Notes: generated by a model not told the origin, from the letters alone. DNA of 45,480 nucleotides from an uncultured Acidimicrobiales bacterium (GCA_937922235.1 CAKZVC010000046.1:1-45480); one strand, 5' to 3'; shown: positions 26,450-34,538, counted from the first letter of the stretch. Program-made: numbers and translations.

Positions 26450-27057
26450 TGCGGTCGAACCCCGATCCGGGAGCGGTGCCGCTTGTTGGGCGGCGTCTGG
26501 TGATGCGCCCGTTGGTGGCCGAGGACTATCCCCAATGGTGCGAGGTTCGCACGGTCAACGAAGAATGGCTCACGAAGTGGGAGCCCCAGCGGATTCCGGG
26601 GCAGCCCGATGTCGTCCAGAGTCGACAGGCGTTTGCCTCGCGTTGCGCGGCTCGCCAACGTGAGCGTCAGCTCGGCACCGGCTATGGGTTCGGCGTGTTT
26701 GTCGATAATCAGCTTGCTGGCGAAATGAACGTGTCAGCCATCCAGCGCGGCCCATTCCAGAACGCCTACGTCGGCTACTGGATCGACGAACGTTTGGCTG
26801 GGCAGGAGTACACCCCCGAAGCCCTGGTCGTCGCCATGCGCTTTGCATTCGAAGATCTCCGCCTTCACCGGTTGCAGATCTCGATCATCCCTCGAAACAA
26901 GCCATCTCGGCGTGTCGTCGAGAAGCTCGGCATTCGCCTCGAAGGCATGGCCGAGAAGTACCTCGAGATCAACGGCAACTGGGAAGACCACCTGCGATAC
27001 GCCATCACGATTGAGGAATGGATCGAACGCAAGCAGGAATTCAGCCGCTGGCTGTAG
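26449..27057 (+). CDS. RimJ/RimL-like GNAT N-acetyltransferase
   Basis: 202 residues from ATG 26449, overlapping the ppx stop (TGATG); the open frame further upstream lies inside ppx and is not used. GNAT fold with RimJ features: VGRRLVMRPLVAEDYPQW, GEMNVSAIQRGPFQNAYVGYWIDE, and the acetyl-CoA region FAFEDLRLHRLQISIIPRNKPS followed by VVEKLGIRLEG. RimJ acetylates the N terminus of ribosomal protein uS5; the substrate here is inferred. Confidence 0.9.
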   Translation: MRSNPDPGAVPLVGRRLVMRPLVAEDYPQWCEVRTVNEEWLTKWEPQRIPGQPDVVQSRQAFASRCAARQRERQLGTGYGFGVFVDNQLAGEMNVSAIQRGPFQNAYVGYWIDERLAGQEYTPEALVVAMRFAFEDLRLHRLQISIIPRNKPSRRVVEKLGIRLEGMAEKYLEINGNWEDHLRYAITIEEWIERKQEFSRWL

Positions 27058-27083
27058 TTGCTAAGTGCGTTCTTAGGAACTCA

Positions 27084-27138
27084 TAGAATCTGCTCAGGTT
27101 CGAGTCGTCAGTCTCTTCATGTACCCCTACGTGAAGGA
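27084..27138 (+). promoter_or_regulatory. Candidate promoter -10 (TAGAAT) and ribosome-binding site
   Basis: TAGAAT at 27084-27089 is a possible -10 element. AAGGA at 27134-27138 lies 4 nt before ATG 27143, whereas ATG 27119 has no Shine-Dalgarno sequence. Confidence 0.45.
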
Positions 27139-27142
27139 AGAC

Positions 27143-28621
27143 ATGGACATCGAATCCCCCCAGAACACCCCAGTTGAGAAGGCTCCCGGCCGCAAGGTTG
27201 CTCTTGGCTGCTTTGCGCTCGCGGCAGCATCGATCGGCTTTGCAATGACCGGCGGACCGAGTCAGGCAGCAGTTGCCGCACCTGCTCCAGCTCCAGAGGT
27301 AGTTGCAGCTACCGACCTCGCCGTCGACAAGATGGTCGACGAAGCCGACCTAGCGTCATCGGATTCCGTTGCACACGACGAACCCACCCATCGCAAATTC
27401 GTGGACCCCTTCGCAGACCTCACTGACGAAGAGTTAGAGGCGCTGACCGATGACGAGTTCTTCGCCATGCTGGAAGACGCTGGTATCGACCCTGAAGACG
27501 AAGGTGTCGAGCTATTCGACGACATCGAGGACCCGTTCGCCGATCTCACCGATGAAGAGTTCGAGGCGATGACCGATGACGAGTTCTTCGCCATCCTCGA
27601 TGAGGCCGGCATCGACGTTGACGAGCTGGTCGAAGAATCCGCAACCGACGAAGACAACGACGAAGAAGACAGTGATGAGGTCGAAGGTAACGAGGTAGAC
27701 GCTGACGAACGGGATGCACCCCGAGGTGTCGAAGACCCGTTTGCCGGGATGACCGACGAAGAAATCGATGCCCTGAGCTACGACGAGTTCGTTTCCATGC
27801 TCGAAGAGGCCGGCGTCGATTTCGAGATCGTTGATGGTGACTTCGATGAGAATTTCGACGGTGAACGTGATGGCGATCACGACCACGACCATGATGCGAG
27901 CGGCGATGTCTACGGACCTGCTCCTGTCGCTGGAGACACGATCGACACGAGCGACATCGACGATCCAGAGGTCGCTGCCGCAATGCAGAAGATCTGGAGT
28001 CGGTTCGCCGAGCTGGTGCCAGCATCGGCACGAGCCAACATCGTCCAGTTCGAGATGTTGAAAGAAGATGGCGCTGGCGCACACGTGTACCCAGTTGATG
28101 AGGCAGGCAAGACCTGGACCCTCGGTGTGAGCAACGGTCTTGGCAAGAGCCTCGATGCAGTGCTTATCCACGAGCTCGGTCACACGTTGACGCTCGACGC
28201 AACGCAGGCCACCGCATCGCAGGTCGGCACCTCGTGCGTCACCTATGACACCGGCGATTCGTGTGCGAAGCCAAACAGCATCGTGAACCAGTTCGTTTCA
28301 CGATTCTGGCCAGCAGACCTCCGAGCCGAGGTCGAGCGAATCGGAACGATCACCGATGATGACGAGTTCTTCGAAGCAAGTGCGAAGTTCGCCGAGGACA
28401 ACGAGGGAAGCTTCGTCACCGACTACGCCAGCGGCAACCCGGTCGAAGACCTCGCAGAGGTGTTCTCGAAGTTCGTCACCGAAGACAAGCCCACAGGCGA
28501 TTCGGTCGCCGACCAAAAGATCAACTTCCTGTGGGAGTTCCCCGAGCTCGTTGAACTGCGAGCCCAGATCGTCGAGAACGCTGGCGGCGACGTCGAGACC
28601 TACGAAGAAGGCCAGTTCTAG
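27143..28621 (+). CDS. Secreted acidic-repeat zinc metallopeptidase-like protein
   Basis: 492 residues from ATG 27143 (ATG 27119 would add eight). An N-terminal signal or anchor segment (about 17-37) ends in Ala/Pro-rich sequence. A very acidic region contains three ~29-residue repeats starting DPFADLTDEE (about 88-116, 130-158, 198-226), each of the form DPFA-TDEE-A---DEF---L-EAGID, then an Asp/His stretch. The C-terminal domain has the zinc motif HELGH at 343-347 and a downstream EDLAE at 435-439 that suits the third ligand of a gluzincin-like peptidase. No family is recognised with certainty. It is probably cell-surface or secreted; the acidic repeats may bind calcium or cover the active site. 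Confidence 0.7.
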   Translation: MDIESPQNTPVEKAPGRKVALGCFALAAASIGFAMTGGPSQAAVAAPAPAPEVVAATDLAVDKMVDEADLASSDSVAHDEPTHRKFVDPFADLTDEELEALTDDEFFAMLEDAGIDPEDEGVELFDDIEDPFADLTDEEFEAMTDDEFFAILDEAGIDVDELVEESATDEDNDEEDSDEVEGNEVDADERDAPRGVEDPFAGMTDEEIDALSYDEFVSMLEEAGVDFEIVDGDFDENFDGERDGDHDHDHDASGDVYGPAPVAGDTIDTSDIDDPEVAAAMQKIWSRFAELVPASARANIVQFEMLKEDGAGAHVYPVDEAGKTWTLGVSNGLGKSLDAVLIHELGHTLTLDATQATASQVGTSCVTYDTGDSCAKPNSIVNQFVSRFWPADLRAEVERIGTITDDDEFFEASAKFAEDNEGSFVTDYASGNPVEDLAEVFSKFVTEDKPTGDSVADQKINFLWEFPELVELRAQIVENAGGDVETYEEGQF

Positions 28622-28629
28622 CTGTGGCT

Positions 28630-28697
28630 TTTATGGGGCCCGTCCCCATAAAGACACCAACCACGTGAGCGATGCCCCGGCCGATTGGTCGGGGCAT
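28630..28697 (+). terminator. Two stem-loops after the metallopeptidase gene
   Basis: The first hairpin is TTTATGGGG (28630-28638) with CCCCATAAA (28644-28652), loop CCCGT. The second is an 11-bp stem ATGCCCCGGCC (28672-28682), loop GATT, and GGTCGGGGCAT (28687-28697, one G-T pair), followed by a T-containing tail. The second is the better terminator candidate. Confidence 0.65.
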
Positions 28698-28717
28698 TCG
28701 TTCTGTACCGTGGCCCT

Positions 28718-28813
28718 ATGTTGAAGTACGGTCCCTGGTTCTCCGGTCGACGCTTCGCGGAAGGTAGCCAACCGCACCCGCATAGCCGGCTATCTCCTGC
28801 TCGAGCGGCATGA
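28718..28813 (+). CDS. Possible 31-residue leaderless small protein
   Basis: ATG 28718 to TGA 28813 encodes a basic peptide beginning MLKYGPWFSGRRF and ending SPARAA. TACCGT at 28706-28711, 6 nt before the ATG, fits the leaderless promoter spacing of this window. It fills the gap between the terminator and the convergent gdhA stop at 28815. Nothing is recognised in it, so it may be chance. Confidence 0.25.
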   Translation: MLKYGPWFSGRRFAEGSQPHPHSRLSPARAA

Positions 28814-28814
28814 C

Positions 28815-30104
28815 CTACGGCCAGATACCGCGCTGGTCGAAGACCGTTCCGATGCGGTTGAGGGCGACGGCGTAGGCAGCTTCGCGGCGAGAGCACGCAA
28901 GGCGCTTCTTTTCGTTTTCGATGTTGTCGGCAGCGTCCCAGAGGTAGCGGCGAAGCTCGTCGTCGACCTGGTTGAGGCGCCACTTTGCGCTCATCTTGTT
29001 CTGGAGCCATTCAAAGTACGACACGATCACACCGCCGGCGTTCGCAAGTACGTCGGGAAGGATCTCGACGCCTCGTTCGATGAGGATCGCCTCACCATCG
29101 TTGCTCGTGGGGCCGTTTGCTCCTTCGAGAATGACCGATGCACGAACGTTGGGGGCTCGGTCGGCTGTGATCTGGTTCTCGATCGCTGCCGGAACCAGGA
29201 TGTCTACGTCGGACGCAAAGAAGTCTTCGACATCGATCTCGTCGGCGTCGGCGAAGCCCGCAACGCCGCCAGCTTCGCTGGTGTGTCGCCACAGTGCCTC
29301 CGGGTCGATGCCGTGGCCATTCATGATGGCGCCGGTGTGGTCAGCAACCGCCGTCGTGGTGACGCCCATCCGGCCAAGTGCACGGGCGCAGTGCTCGCCG
29401 ACGTTGCCGAAGCCTTGAATAGCAGCTGTTGTGCCACGAAGGTCGCGGTTGATTTGTTCGAAGTGGTGGGCGAGCACGAAGGCTGCGCCCTGGCCGGTGG
29501 CCTTGTCACGGCCGAGTGACCCACCGGTCTCGATGGTCTTGCCGGTCACGACCCGGCGGGTGTTCTGGCGATCGCCCCCGCTGCTAGCTGAGTTGAGGTA
29601 CGTATCCATCATCCACACCATCGCCTGAGCGTTCGAACCAACGTCGGGTGCTGGGATGTCGTGCTCGGGGCCGATGTTCGAGCCGAGTGCATGGGTGAAT
29701 CGTCGCACGATTCGTTCGATCTCGCCCTGGCTGTGTTCACGTGGGTTGAACGCAATGCCGCCCTTCGCTCCGCCGAACGGGACACCGGAAAGTGAGGTCT
29801 TCCACGTCATCCACATGGCGAGCGCTTTGACCTCGCCAAGTTCGACCTCGGGCGAGAAGCGGAGACCGCCCTTGAAGGGTCCGAGCACATCGTTGTGTTG
29901 AACTCGATAACCCCTGAACATTCGGAGCTCACCGTCATCTAACTCAACGGGGAAGCTCACGATGATCTCGTTCTTCGGTGATCGAAGAATTGATCTCGTC
30001 CGGTCGGACAGTCCAATCAGTTCCGCAGCAGCGTCGAACTGCTGCAACGCAGTCTCGAACAGCTGCTCACCATGGGTGGTGTCGGTCGATCGTCTCGTGG
30101 GCAT
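28815..30104 (-). CDS. gdhA: Glutamate dehydrogenase (Glu/Leu/Phe/Val family)
   Basis: 429 residues, minus strand. GAGGTG stands 7 nt before the ATG at 30104. Interconverts glutamate with 2-oxoglutarate and ammonia. The catalytic region reads GPFKGGLRFSPEV, then WKTSLSGVPFGGAKGGI with the catalytic lysines; PAPDVGSNAQAMVWMMD follows. The NAD(P)-binding domain has IQGFGNVGEH. ILEGANGPTS and the C-terminal helices are complete. Length is that of hexameric class enzymes. The leader carries a conspicuous pair of direct repeats. Confidence 0.97.
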   Translation of the reverse strand: MPTRRSTDTTHGEQLFETALQQFDAAAELIGLSDRTRSILRSPKNEIIVSFPVELDDGELRMFRGYRVQHNDVLGPFKGGLRFSPEVELGEVKALAMWMTWKTSLSGVPFGGAKGGIAFNPREHSQGEIERIVRRFTHALGSNIGPEHDIPAPDVGSNAQAMVWMMDTYLNSASSGGDRQNTRRVVTGKTIETGGSLGRDKATGQGAAFVLAHHFEQINRDLRGTTAAIQGFGNVGEHCARALGRMGVTTTAVADHTGAIMNGHGIDPEALWRHTSEAGGVAGFADADEIDVEDFFASDVDILVPAAIENQITADRAPNVRASVILEGANGPTSNDGEAILIERGVEILPDVLANAGGVIVSYFEWLQNKMSAKWRLNQVDDELRRYLWDAADNIENEKKRLACSRREAAYAVALNRIGTVFDQRGIWP

Positions 30105-30120
30105 GTTGTGTCACCTCGTA

Positions 30121-30180
30121 CGATCGCCATTGATCGCCTTGATGTAATTCGCGATCGCCGTTGATCGCTCCGCCAATATA
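30121..30180 (-). promoter_or_regulatory. gdhA promoter with tandem operator-like repeats
   Basis: On the minus strand TATATT (plus positions 30175-30180) is a good -10 element. Between it and the gdhA ribosome-binding site are two 17-bp direct repeats, CGATCGCCATTGATCGC (30121-30137) and CGATCGCCGTTGATCGC (30152-30168), 31 bp apart, about three helical turns. Each holds two GATCGC hexamers. They may bind a regulator just downstream of the transcription start. Confidence 0.5.
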
Positions 30181-30250
30181 GGTCAGGCGTTATCCATGAT
30201 GGCGCCTATTGCTCTATCGGTGAACGGGCTATTCGAATTAGACGTGAAGA

Positions 30251-31021
30251 TCAGCCCTCTTCGGCTACCGAGGCCAGCGCTTCAAGTGCGGCGGCAGCAT
30301 GTTCTGGCCGGCAAATGAGGAGATCTGGAAGGTACGGGTCTTCGTGGTTGTAGGTCAGCTGACTGCCATCGATGCGACTGCAGTGCAGGCCAGCGGCAAG
30401 GGCAACAGCGACAGGGGCACAGGAGTCCCATTCGTACTGGCCGCCTGAGTGGGCGTACATTTCGGATTCGCCTCGAACGACCGACATCGCCTTTGCGCCG
30501 GCGGAACCCATCTCCACGAGCTCGGCGCCGAGTTGCTCGGCAACTGCGAGGGCAGCCTTCGGTGGTCGGCTGCGGCTGACGATCATTCGTGGGGGAGTCT
30601 GGCCCGTTTCGGGCATGGCGACTGGGTCAGCAGTCGAGAGGGTAAGTCCCAAGCCGGGAAGGGCAACAGCTCCGACGACAGGTTTGCCGTCGACGACCAT
30701 GGCAACGTGCACAGCCCAGTCGGTGCGCGGAGGCTCGGAGAACTCACGAGTCCCGTCAACCGGATCGACGATCCAGGTGCGATCGGATGACAACCGTTCA
30801 ACCCCATCCTTGCCCTCCTCGCTCAAAATCGCATCGTCAGGGCGGACTCGGCGAAGTTCTTCCATGATGAAATCGTGCGATCGCTGATCGCCTTCATCCT
30901 TCATCTCCTTGGAATCGGCGCCGCGAGCGCTCATTTCCTCACGGATTGCGAGAAGTAGCTCACCGGCTGCGGTAGCGATGCGTGCAGCTTCGAGATGGTC
31001 GTCATGGGTCACAGATGTCAT
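30251..31021 (-). CDS. cysQ: 3'(2'),5'-bisphosphate nucleotidase / inositol monophosphatase family (CysQ)
   Basis: 256 residues from ATG 31021 (another ATG at 31072 would add 17). The family motifs are present: DEGDQRSHDFI, ILSEEGKDG (metal Glu), WIVDPVDGTREF (DPxDGT metal site) and the C-terminal YEWDSCAPVAVALAAG. CysQ removes 3'-phosphoadenosine 5'-phosphate, the by-product of sulfate activation. It is transcribed divergently from cysDNC, which agrees with that role. Confidence 0.9.
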   Translation of the reverse strand: MTSVTHDDHLEAARIATAAGELLLAIREEMSARGADSKEMKDEGDQRSHDFIMEELRRVRPDDAILSEEGKDGVERLSSDRTWIVDPVDGTREFSEPPRTDWAVHVAMVVDGKPVVGAVALPGLGLTLSTADPVAMPETGQTPPRMIVSRSRPPKAALAVAEQLGAELVEMGSAGAKAMSVVRGESEMYAHSGGQYEWDSCAPVAVALAAGLHCSRIDGSQLTYNHEDPYLPDLLICRPEHAAAALEALASVAEEG

Positions 31022-31054
31022 TGGGCTATTCAACCTAGGATTTAGGAGCGGGTG

Positions 31055-31126
31055 TGTGACCACAATGGTCACAGTTCACAGAGTAAATGCTCAGGGTCTG
31101 TATCGGAATGCCGATGGAACCCTTGA
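31055..31126. promoter_or_regulatory. Palindromic operator candidate and structured leader between cysQ and cysD
   Basis: A perfect dyad TGTGACCA-CAA-TGGTCACA lies at 31055-31073, between the divergent genes. Downstream on the cysD side TCAGGGT (31091-31097) can pair with ACCCTTGA (31119-31126, one bulge) around an inner hairpin ATCGG-AATG-CCGAT (31102-31115). This could be a regulated leader. It does not match the SAM riboswitch cores I know. Confidence 0.5.
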
Positions 31127-31157
31127 ACATTCGGTGCAGAGGAGTCAGCAAGCCATC

Positions 31158-32063
31158 ATGTCTTACGAGCTATCCCACTTGAGGGAACTCGAGGCGGAAT
31201 CCATCCACATTATGCGTGAGGTGGCCGCGGAGTTCGAAAATCCAGCCCTGATGTTCTCGGGAGGTAAGGACTCGATCGTCATGTTGCGACTCGCCGAAAA
31301 GGCGTTCGCGCCGGCGAAGATTCCTTTCCCGATGCTTCACGTCGATACCGGCCACAACTTCAAAGAGGTCATCGACTTCCGCGACAAGCGCTCGGCCGAC
31401 CTTGGCATCAAGCTGATTGTTGCTTCGGTACAGGACGCGGTTGACAAGGGCTTGGCCCAAGACGAGACCGGCCCGCGCGCTTCTCGCAACCGTCTTCAAA
31501 TCCCAACCCTTCTGAACGCGATCGAAGAACATCGCTTCGATGCACTCTTCGGCGGCGCTCGTCGTGACGAAGAGAAGGCCCGTGCGAAAGAGCGCGTCTA
31601 CTCGTTCCGTGACGACTTCGGTCAGTGGGACCCCAAGGCTCAGCGTCCTGAGCTCTGGAACCTTTACAACGGCCGCATCAAGCAGGGCGAACACATCCGT
31701 GTGTTCCCGATTTCGAACTGGACCGAGCTTGACATCTGGCAGTACATCGCCGATGACAAGGTCGAGATCCCGGCGATCTACTTTGCACATCAGCGCATGG
31801 TCTTCGAGCGTGACGGCATGCTCCTGGCCGATAACGAGTTTATCGAGCGCATGGAAGGCGAAGAGCCGTACGAAGAGCAGGTTCGTTACCGCACCGTCGG
31901 CGACATGACCATCACCGGTGCCGTCGAATCAGACGCAGACACCGTTGAGAAGATCATCGAAGAGGTAGCTGCTACCCGACAGACCGAACGTGGCGCGACT
32001 CGCGCCGACGACCGTTCGTCTGAAGCAGCAATGGAAGATCGTAAGAAAGAGGGCTACTTCTAA
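31158..32063 (+). CDS. cysD: Sulfate adenylyltransferase subunit 2
   Basis: 301 residues from ATG 31158 (MSYELSHLRELEAESI); the frame is open upstream to 30909, but the length and N terminus of CysD fit this start. An in-frame ATG at 31065 inside the palindrome is a weaker choice. PP-loop ATP pyrophosphatase: LMFSGGKDSIVMLRLAEKAF, then HVDTGHNFKEVIDFRD, FGGARRDEEKARAKER and ISNWTELDIWQYI. With CysN it makes adenosine 5'-phosphosulfate. The stop overlaps the cysN start (TAATG). Confidence 0.96.
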   Translation: MSYELSHLRELEAESIHIMREVAAEFENPALMFSGGKDSIVMLRLAEKAFAPAKIPFPMLHVDTGHNFKEVIDFRDKRSADLGIKLIVASVQDAVDKGLAQDETGPRASRNRLQIPTLLNAIEEHRFDALFGGARRDEEKARAKERVYSFRDDFGQWDPKAQRPELWNLYNGRIKQGEHIRVFPISNWTELDIWQYIADDKVEIPAIYFAHQRMVFERDGMLLADNEFIERMEGEEPYEEQVRYRTVGDMTITGAVESDADTVEKIIEEVAATRQTERGATRADDRSSEAAMEDRKKEGYF

Positions 32064-33322
32064 TGTCAGAAATTCTCCGATTCGCGACCGCAGGTTCGGT
32101 CGACGATGGAAAGTCAACCCTCATCGGTCGTCTGTTGTACGACTCAAAGTCGATCTTCGAAGATCAGATCGAATCCGTCACCAAGGCCTCCGAGAAGCGT
32201 GGCATGGAGATGGACCTTTCGCTCGTCACCGACGGCCTTCGTGCCGAACGTGAGCAGGGCATCACCATCGACGTGGCCTACCGCTACTTCGCAACGCCGA
32301 AGCGCAAGTTCATCATTGCGGACACGCCTGGCCACATTCAGTACACCCGCAACATGGTGACTGGTGCGTCGACAGCTGACGTTGCCCTCATCCTTATCGA
32401 TGCCCGCAACGGCGTCATCGAGCAGAGCCGTCGTCACAGCTTCATCGCATCGCTCCTGCGTATCCCGCACATGGTCGTCTGCGTCAACAAGATGGACCTT
32501 GTCGATTACAGCCAAGAAGCGTTCGAGAAGGTCAAGGAAGAGTTCCGCGAGTTCGCCATGCGTCTCGATGTTCCCGACCTCACCTTCATCCCGGTTTCGG
32601 CACTCAATGGCGACAACGTCGTCGACAAGTCTGAGAACATGCCGTGGTACGAGGGTCGGTCGCTGTTGACCCACCTCGAGAACGTGCACACCGCATCTGA
32701 CCGCAACATGGTCGATGTGCGTTTCCCTGTGCAGTACGTCATTCGTCCAATGACCGACGAGCATCACGACTACCGCGGCTACGCCGGTTCGGTAGCTGGT
32801 GGCGTCATGAAGCCAGGCGACGAAGTCGTCGTGCTTCCAAGCGGTTTCGAATCGACGATCAAGGCCATCGACACGCTCGACGGTCCTGTCGACGAAGCCT
32901 TCGCTCCAATGGCGGTCACCGTTCGCCTGAACGACGAGATCGACGTGAGCCGTGGCGACATGATCTGCCGTCCGAACAACCAGCCGATCGTCACCCAAGA
33001 CGTCGACGCAATGGTGTGCTGGATGGACGAGCGGGCAACGCTCTTGCCTCGGAAGAAGTACGCCATCAAGCACTCGACCCGTACCGCACGCGTCATGGTG
33101 AAGGATCTTCACTACCGACTCGACATCAACACGTTGCATCGCGACGAAGCCGCAACCGAGCTCTCACTCAACGAGATCGGCCGCATCAGCTTCCGTTCGA
33201 CCGTGCCATTGTTCCTCGATGAATACCGTCGTAACCGTGAGACCGGCAGCTTCGTGCTGATCGATGAGGACTCCAACGCCACTGTGGCTGCGGGCATGAT
33301 CCTCGGCGAAACCCCTAGCTAA
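32063..33322 (+). CDS. cysN: Sulfate adenylyltransferase subunit 1 (GTPase)
   Basis: 419 residues. EF-Tu-like GTPase that drives sulfate activation by CysD. G1 is GSVDDGKST, G3 DTPGHIQYTRNMVTGAS, G4 NKMD; the beta-barrel domains follow. No APS kinase domain is fused at the C terminus (unlike mycobacterial CysNC), because cysC is a separate gene 3 nt downstream. Confidence 0.97.
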   Translation: MSEILRFATAGSVDDGKSTLIGRLLYDSKSIFEDQIESVTKASEKRGMEMDLSLVTDGLRAEREQGITIDVAYRYFATPKRKFIIADTPGHIQYTRNMVTGASTADVALILIDARNGVIEQSRRHSFIASLLRIPHMVVCVNKMDLVDYSQEAFEKVKEEFREFAMRLDVPDLTFIPVSALNGDNVVDKSENMPWYEGRSLLTHLENVHTASDRNMVDVRFPVQYVIRPMTDEHHDYRGYAGSVAGGVMKPGDEVVVLPSGFESTIKAIDTLDGPVDEAFAPMAVTVRLNDEIDVSRGDMICRPNNQPIVTQDVDAMVCWMDERATLLPRKKYAIKHSTRTARVMVKDLHYRLDINTLHRDEAATELSLNEIGRISFRSTVPLFLDEYRRNRETGSFVLIDEDSNATVAAGMILGETPS

Positions 33323-33325
33323 CCC

Positions 33326-33940
33326 ATGGGCGACGACGCTGCGGCTAGTGAAGGGGCAACGAACGTTGTTTGGCACCCAGGTCACTTCGACCGCTCAGAA
33401 CGATGGGCTCACCTTGGCCTGAACGGCGCGACCATTTGGTTTACTGGGCTTTCGGGCTCGGGTAAATCGACGGTTGCCGTTGAGGTCGAGCGTCTGCTCG
33501 TCGAACAGAAGCAGCCGACGTACATGCTCGACGGAGACAACCTTCGTCACGGCATCAATGCCGACCTGGGTTTCACCGCCGACGATCGAAACGAGAACGT
33601 CCGTCGCGTCAGCGAAGTAGCTCGTCTCTTCGCCGACGCGGGTGTGGTCGCACTCGTGCCGCTCGTGAGCCCGTATCGGGCCGGACGTGAACGCGCCCGT
33701 GAGATCCACAAGGCGGCCGACGTGCCGTTCTTCGAAGTCTTCATGGACACCCCGCTCGAGGTAGCCGAAGAGCGCGACCCGAAGGGTCTGTACAAGCTCG
33801 CTCGTGCGGGCAAGATCGAGAACTTCACCGGTATCTCCGACCCGTACGAAGCCCCGGTCGACCCCGACCTCGTGCTCCACCCAGACATGGGCGACCCAGC
33901 TGCCATGGCAGCCAAGGTCCTGGAGATGCTTCAGTCGTAG
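33326..33940 (+). CDS. cysC: Adenylyl-sulfate kinase
   Basis: 204 residues. Phosphorylates APS at the 3' position to PAPS. P-loop GLSGSGKST, then LDGDNLRHGINADLGF (DGDNxR signature), DDRNENVRRVSEVARLF, and VSPYRAGRERAR. It follows cysN directly, so cysDNC form one operon. Downstream are two large inverted-repeat units. Confidence 0.97.
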   Translation: MGDDAAASEGATNVVWHPGHFDRSERWAHLGLNGATIWFTGLSGSGKSTVAVEVERLLVEQKQPTYMLDGDNLRHGINADLGFTADDRNENVRRVSEVARLFADAGVVALVPLVSPYRAGRERAREIHKAADVPFFEVFMDTPLEVAEERDPKGLYKLARAGKIENFTGISDPYEAPVDPDLVLHPDMGDPAAMAAKVLEMLQS

Positions 33941-34066
33941 AGATTTGTACAGATTTTCCGACCACTACGGTCAGAAAATCGACACAAAAACTGGGGCCTG
34001 AGATTTGTGCAGATTCTCATACCGTTACGGTCTGAAAGTCTGTACAAAAAACCAAGTCTGTACAGA
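33941..34066. repeat. Tandem pair of long hairpin units between cysC and a convergent gene
   Basis: Two ~50-bp units with period 60 start AGATTTGTNCAGATT at 33941 and 34001. Each folds from TTTGT to ACAAA: the first pairs GATTTTC with GAAAATC and GACC with GGTC; the second keeps the outer, CAGA/TCTG and ACC/GGT pairs with changed bases between. A third fragment (GTCTGTACAGAAA) ends the stretch. There is no T-run after the stems on the plus strand, so they are not typical terminators. Confidence 0.7.
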
Positions 34067-34146
34067 AAGAAGCGTGGGTGAAAACGTCAGAAGCGTGCCG
34101 GCTGGGCCGACACGCTTGCTGCACTCTTGATCTATTGGCGACTGCG

Positions 34147-34458
34147 TTAGTCGATTGGCTTACCGAAGGGCTGCTTTGCGAGCTTGTAGCAGTCGGCGTG
34201 GAAGTGCTCGACACGGAGCCACTTGTTCTTCTCGTACACGTTGCAGATGACTTGCTGATGACGCATCTTTGCTTGAAATTTCACACGCTCATCGCAGTGC
34301 ATGCAGTCGACCTGGCTACCTGGCTCGACGAGCCGGGTGACCGCTCGGCTTACCTTCTTGATCTTGACCGCCTTGGAATTATCGGTCTTCGAACCCTTGA
34401 TCCGGCCACCCTTTGCAGGTGTAGCGGCGGCTTTCGATTTTGCTGCAGTCTTTGCCAT
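34147..34458 (-). CDS. Small basic protein with a PARP-type-like zinc finger
   Basis: 103 residues from ATG 34458 (AGGTGGG just upstream on the minus strand; a GTG at 34464 is the alternative). Residues 1-45 are rich in Lys and Ala. Then C52-x2-C55, 31 residues, H87-x2-C90, with a Trp and FHADCY near the end (KNKWLRVEHFHADCY). This spacing and the W-----H--C ending resemble the PARP-type zinc finger (CxxC, 28-30 residues, HxxC), which binds DNA breaks in eukaryotic PARP1 and ligase III. C72 lies within the loop. Function unknown; nucleic-acid binding is inferred from the basic tail and the finger. Confidence 0.65.
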   Translation of the reverse strand: MAKTAAKSKAAATPAKGGRIKGSKTDNSKAVKIKKVSRAVTRLVEPGSQVDCMHCDERVKFQAKMRHQQVICNVYEKNKWLRVEHFHADCYKLAKQPFGKPID

Positions 34459-34538
34459 ACCCACCTATCGGCAGAATTTGGGCGCTGTTTAAGGTCTGGA
34501 GACCCAATTTGAGATTTAGGTGATCTGGGCAAGGCACC

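Noticed and set aside
31055..31073. CRP-type operator
   Set aside because: The TGTGA and TCACA half-sites are 9 nt apart instead of the 6 nt typical of CRP sites.
31022..31157. SAM riboswitch before cysD
   Set aside because: The leader folds into nested hairpins, but the conserved cores of the SAM riboswitch classes I know are not visible.
33941..34066. Simple rho-independent terminators after cysC
   Set aside because: The stems are followed by A-runs, not T-runs, on the plus strand; on the minus strand the T-run is part of the next stem.
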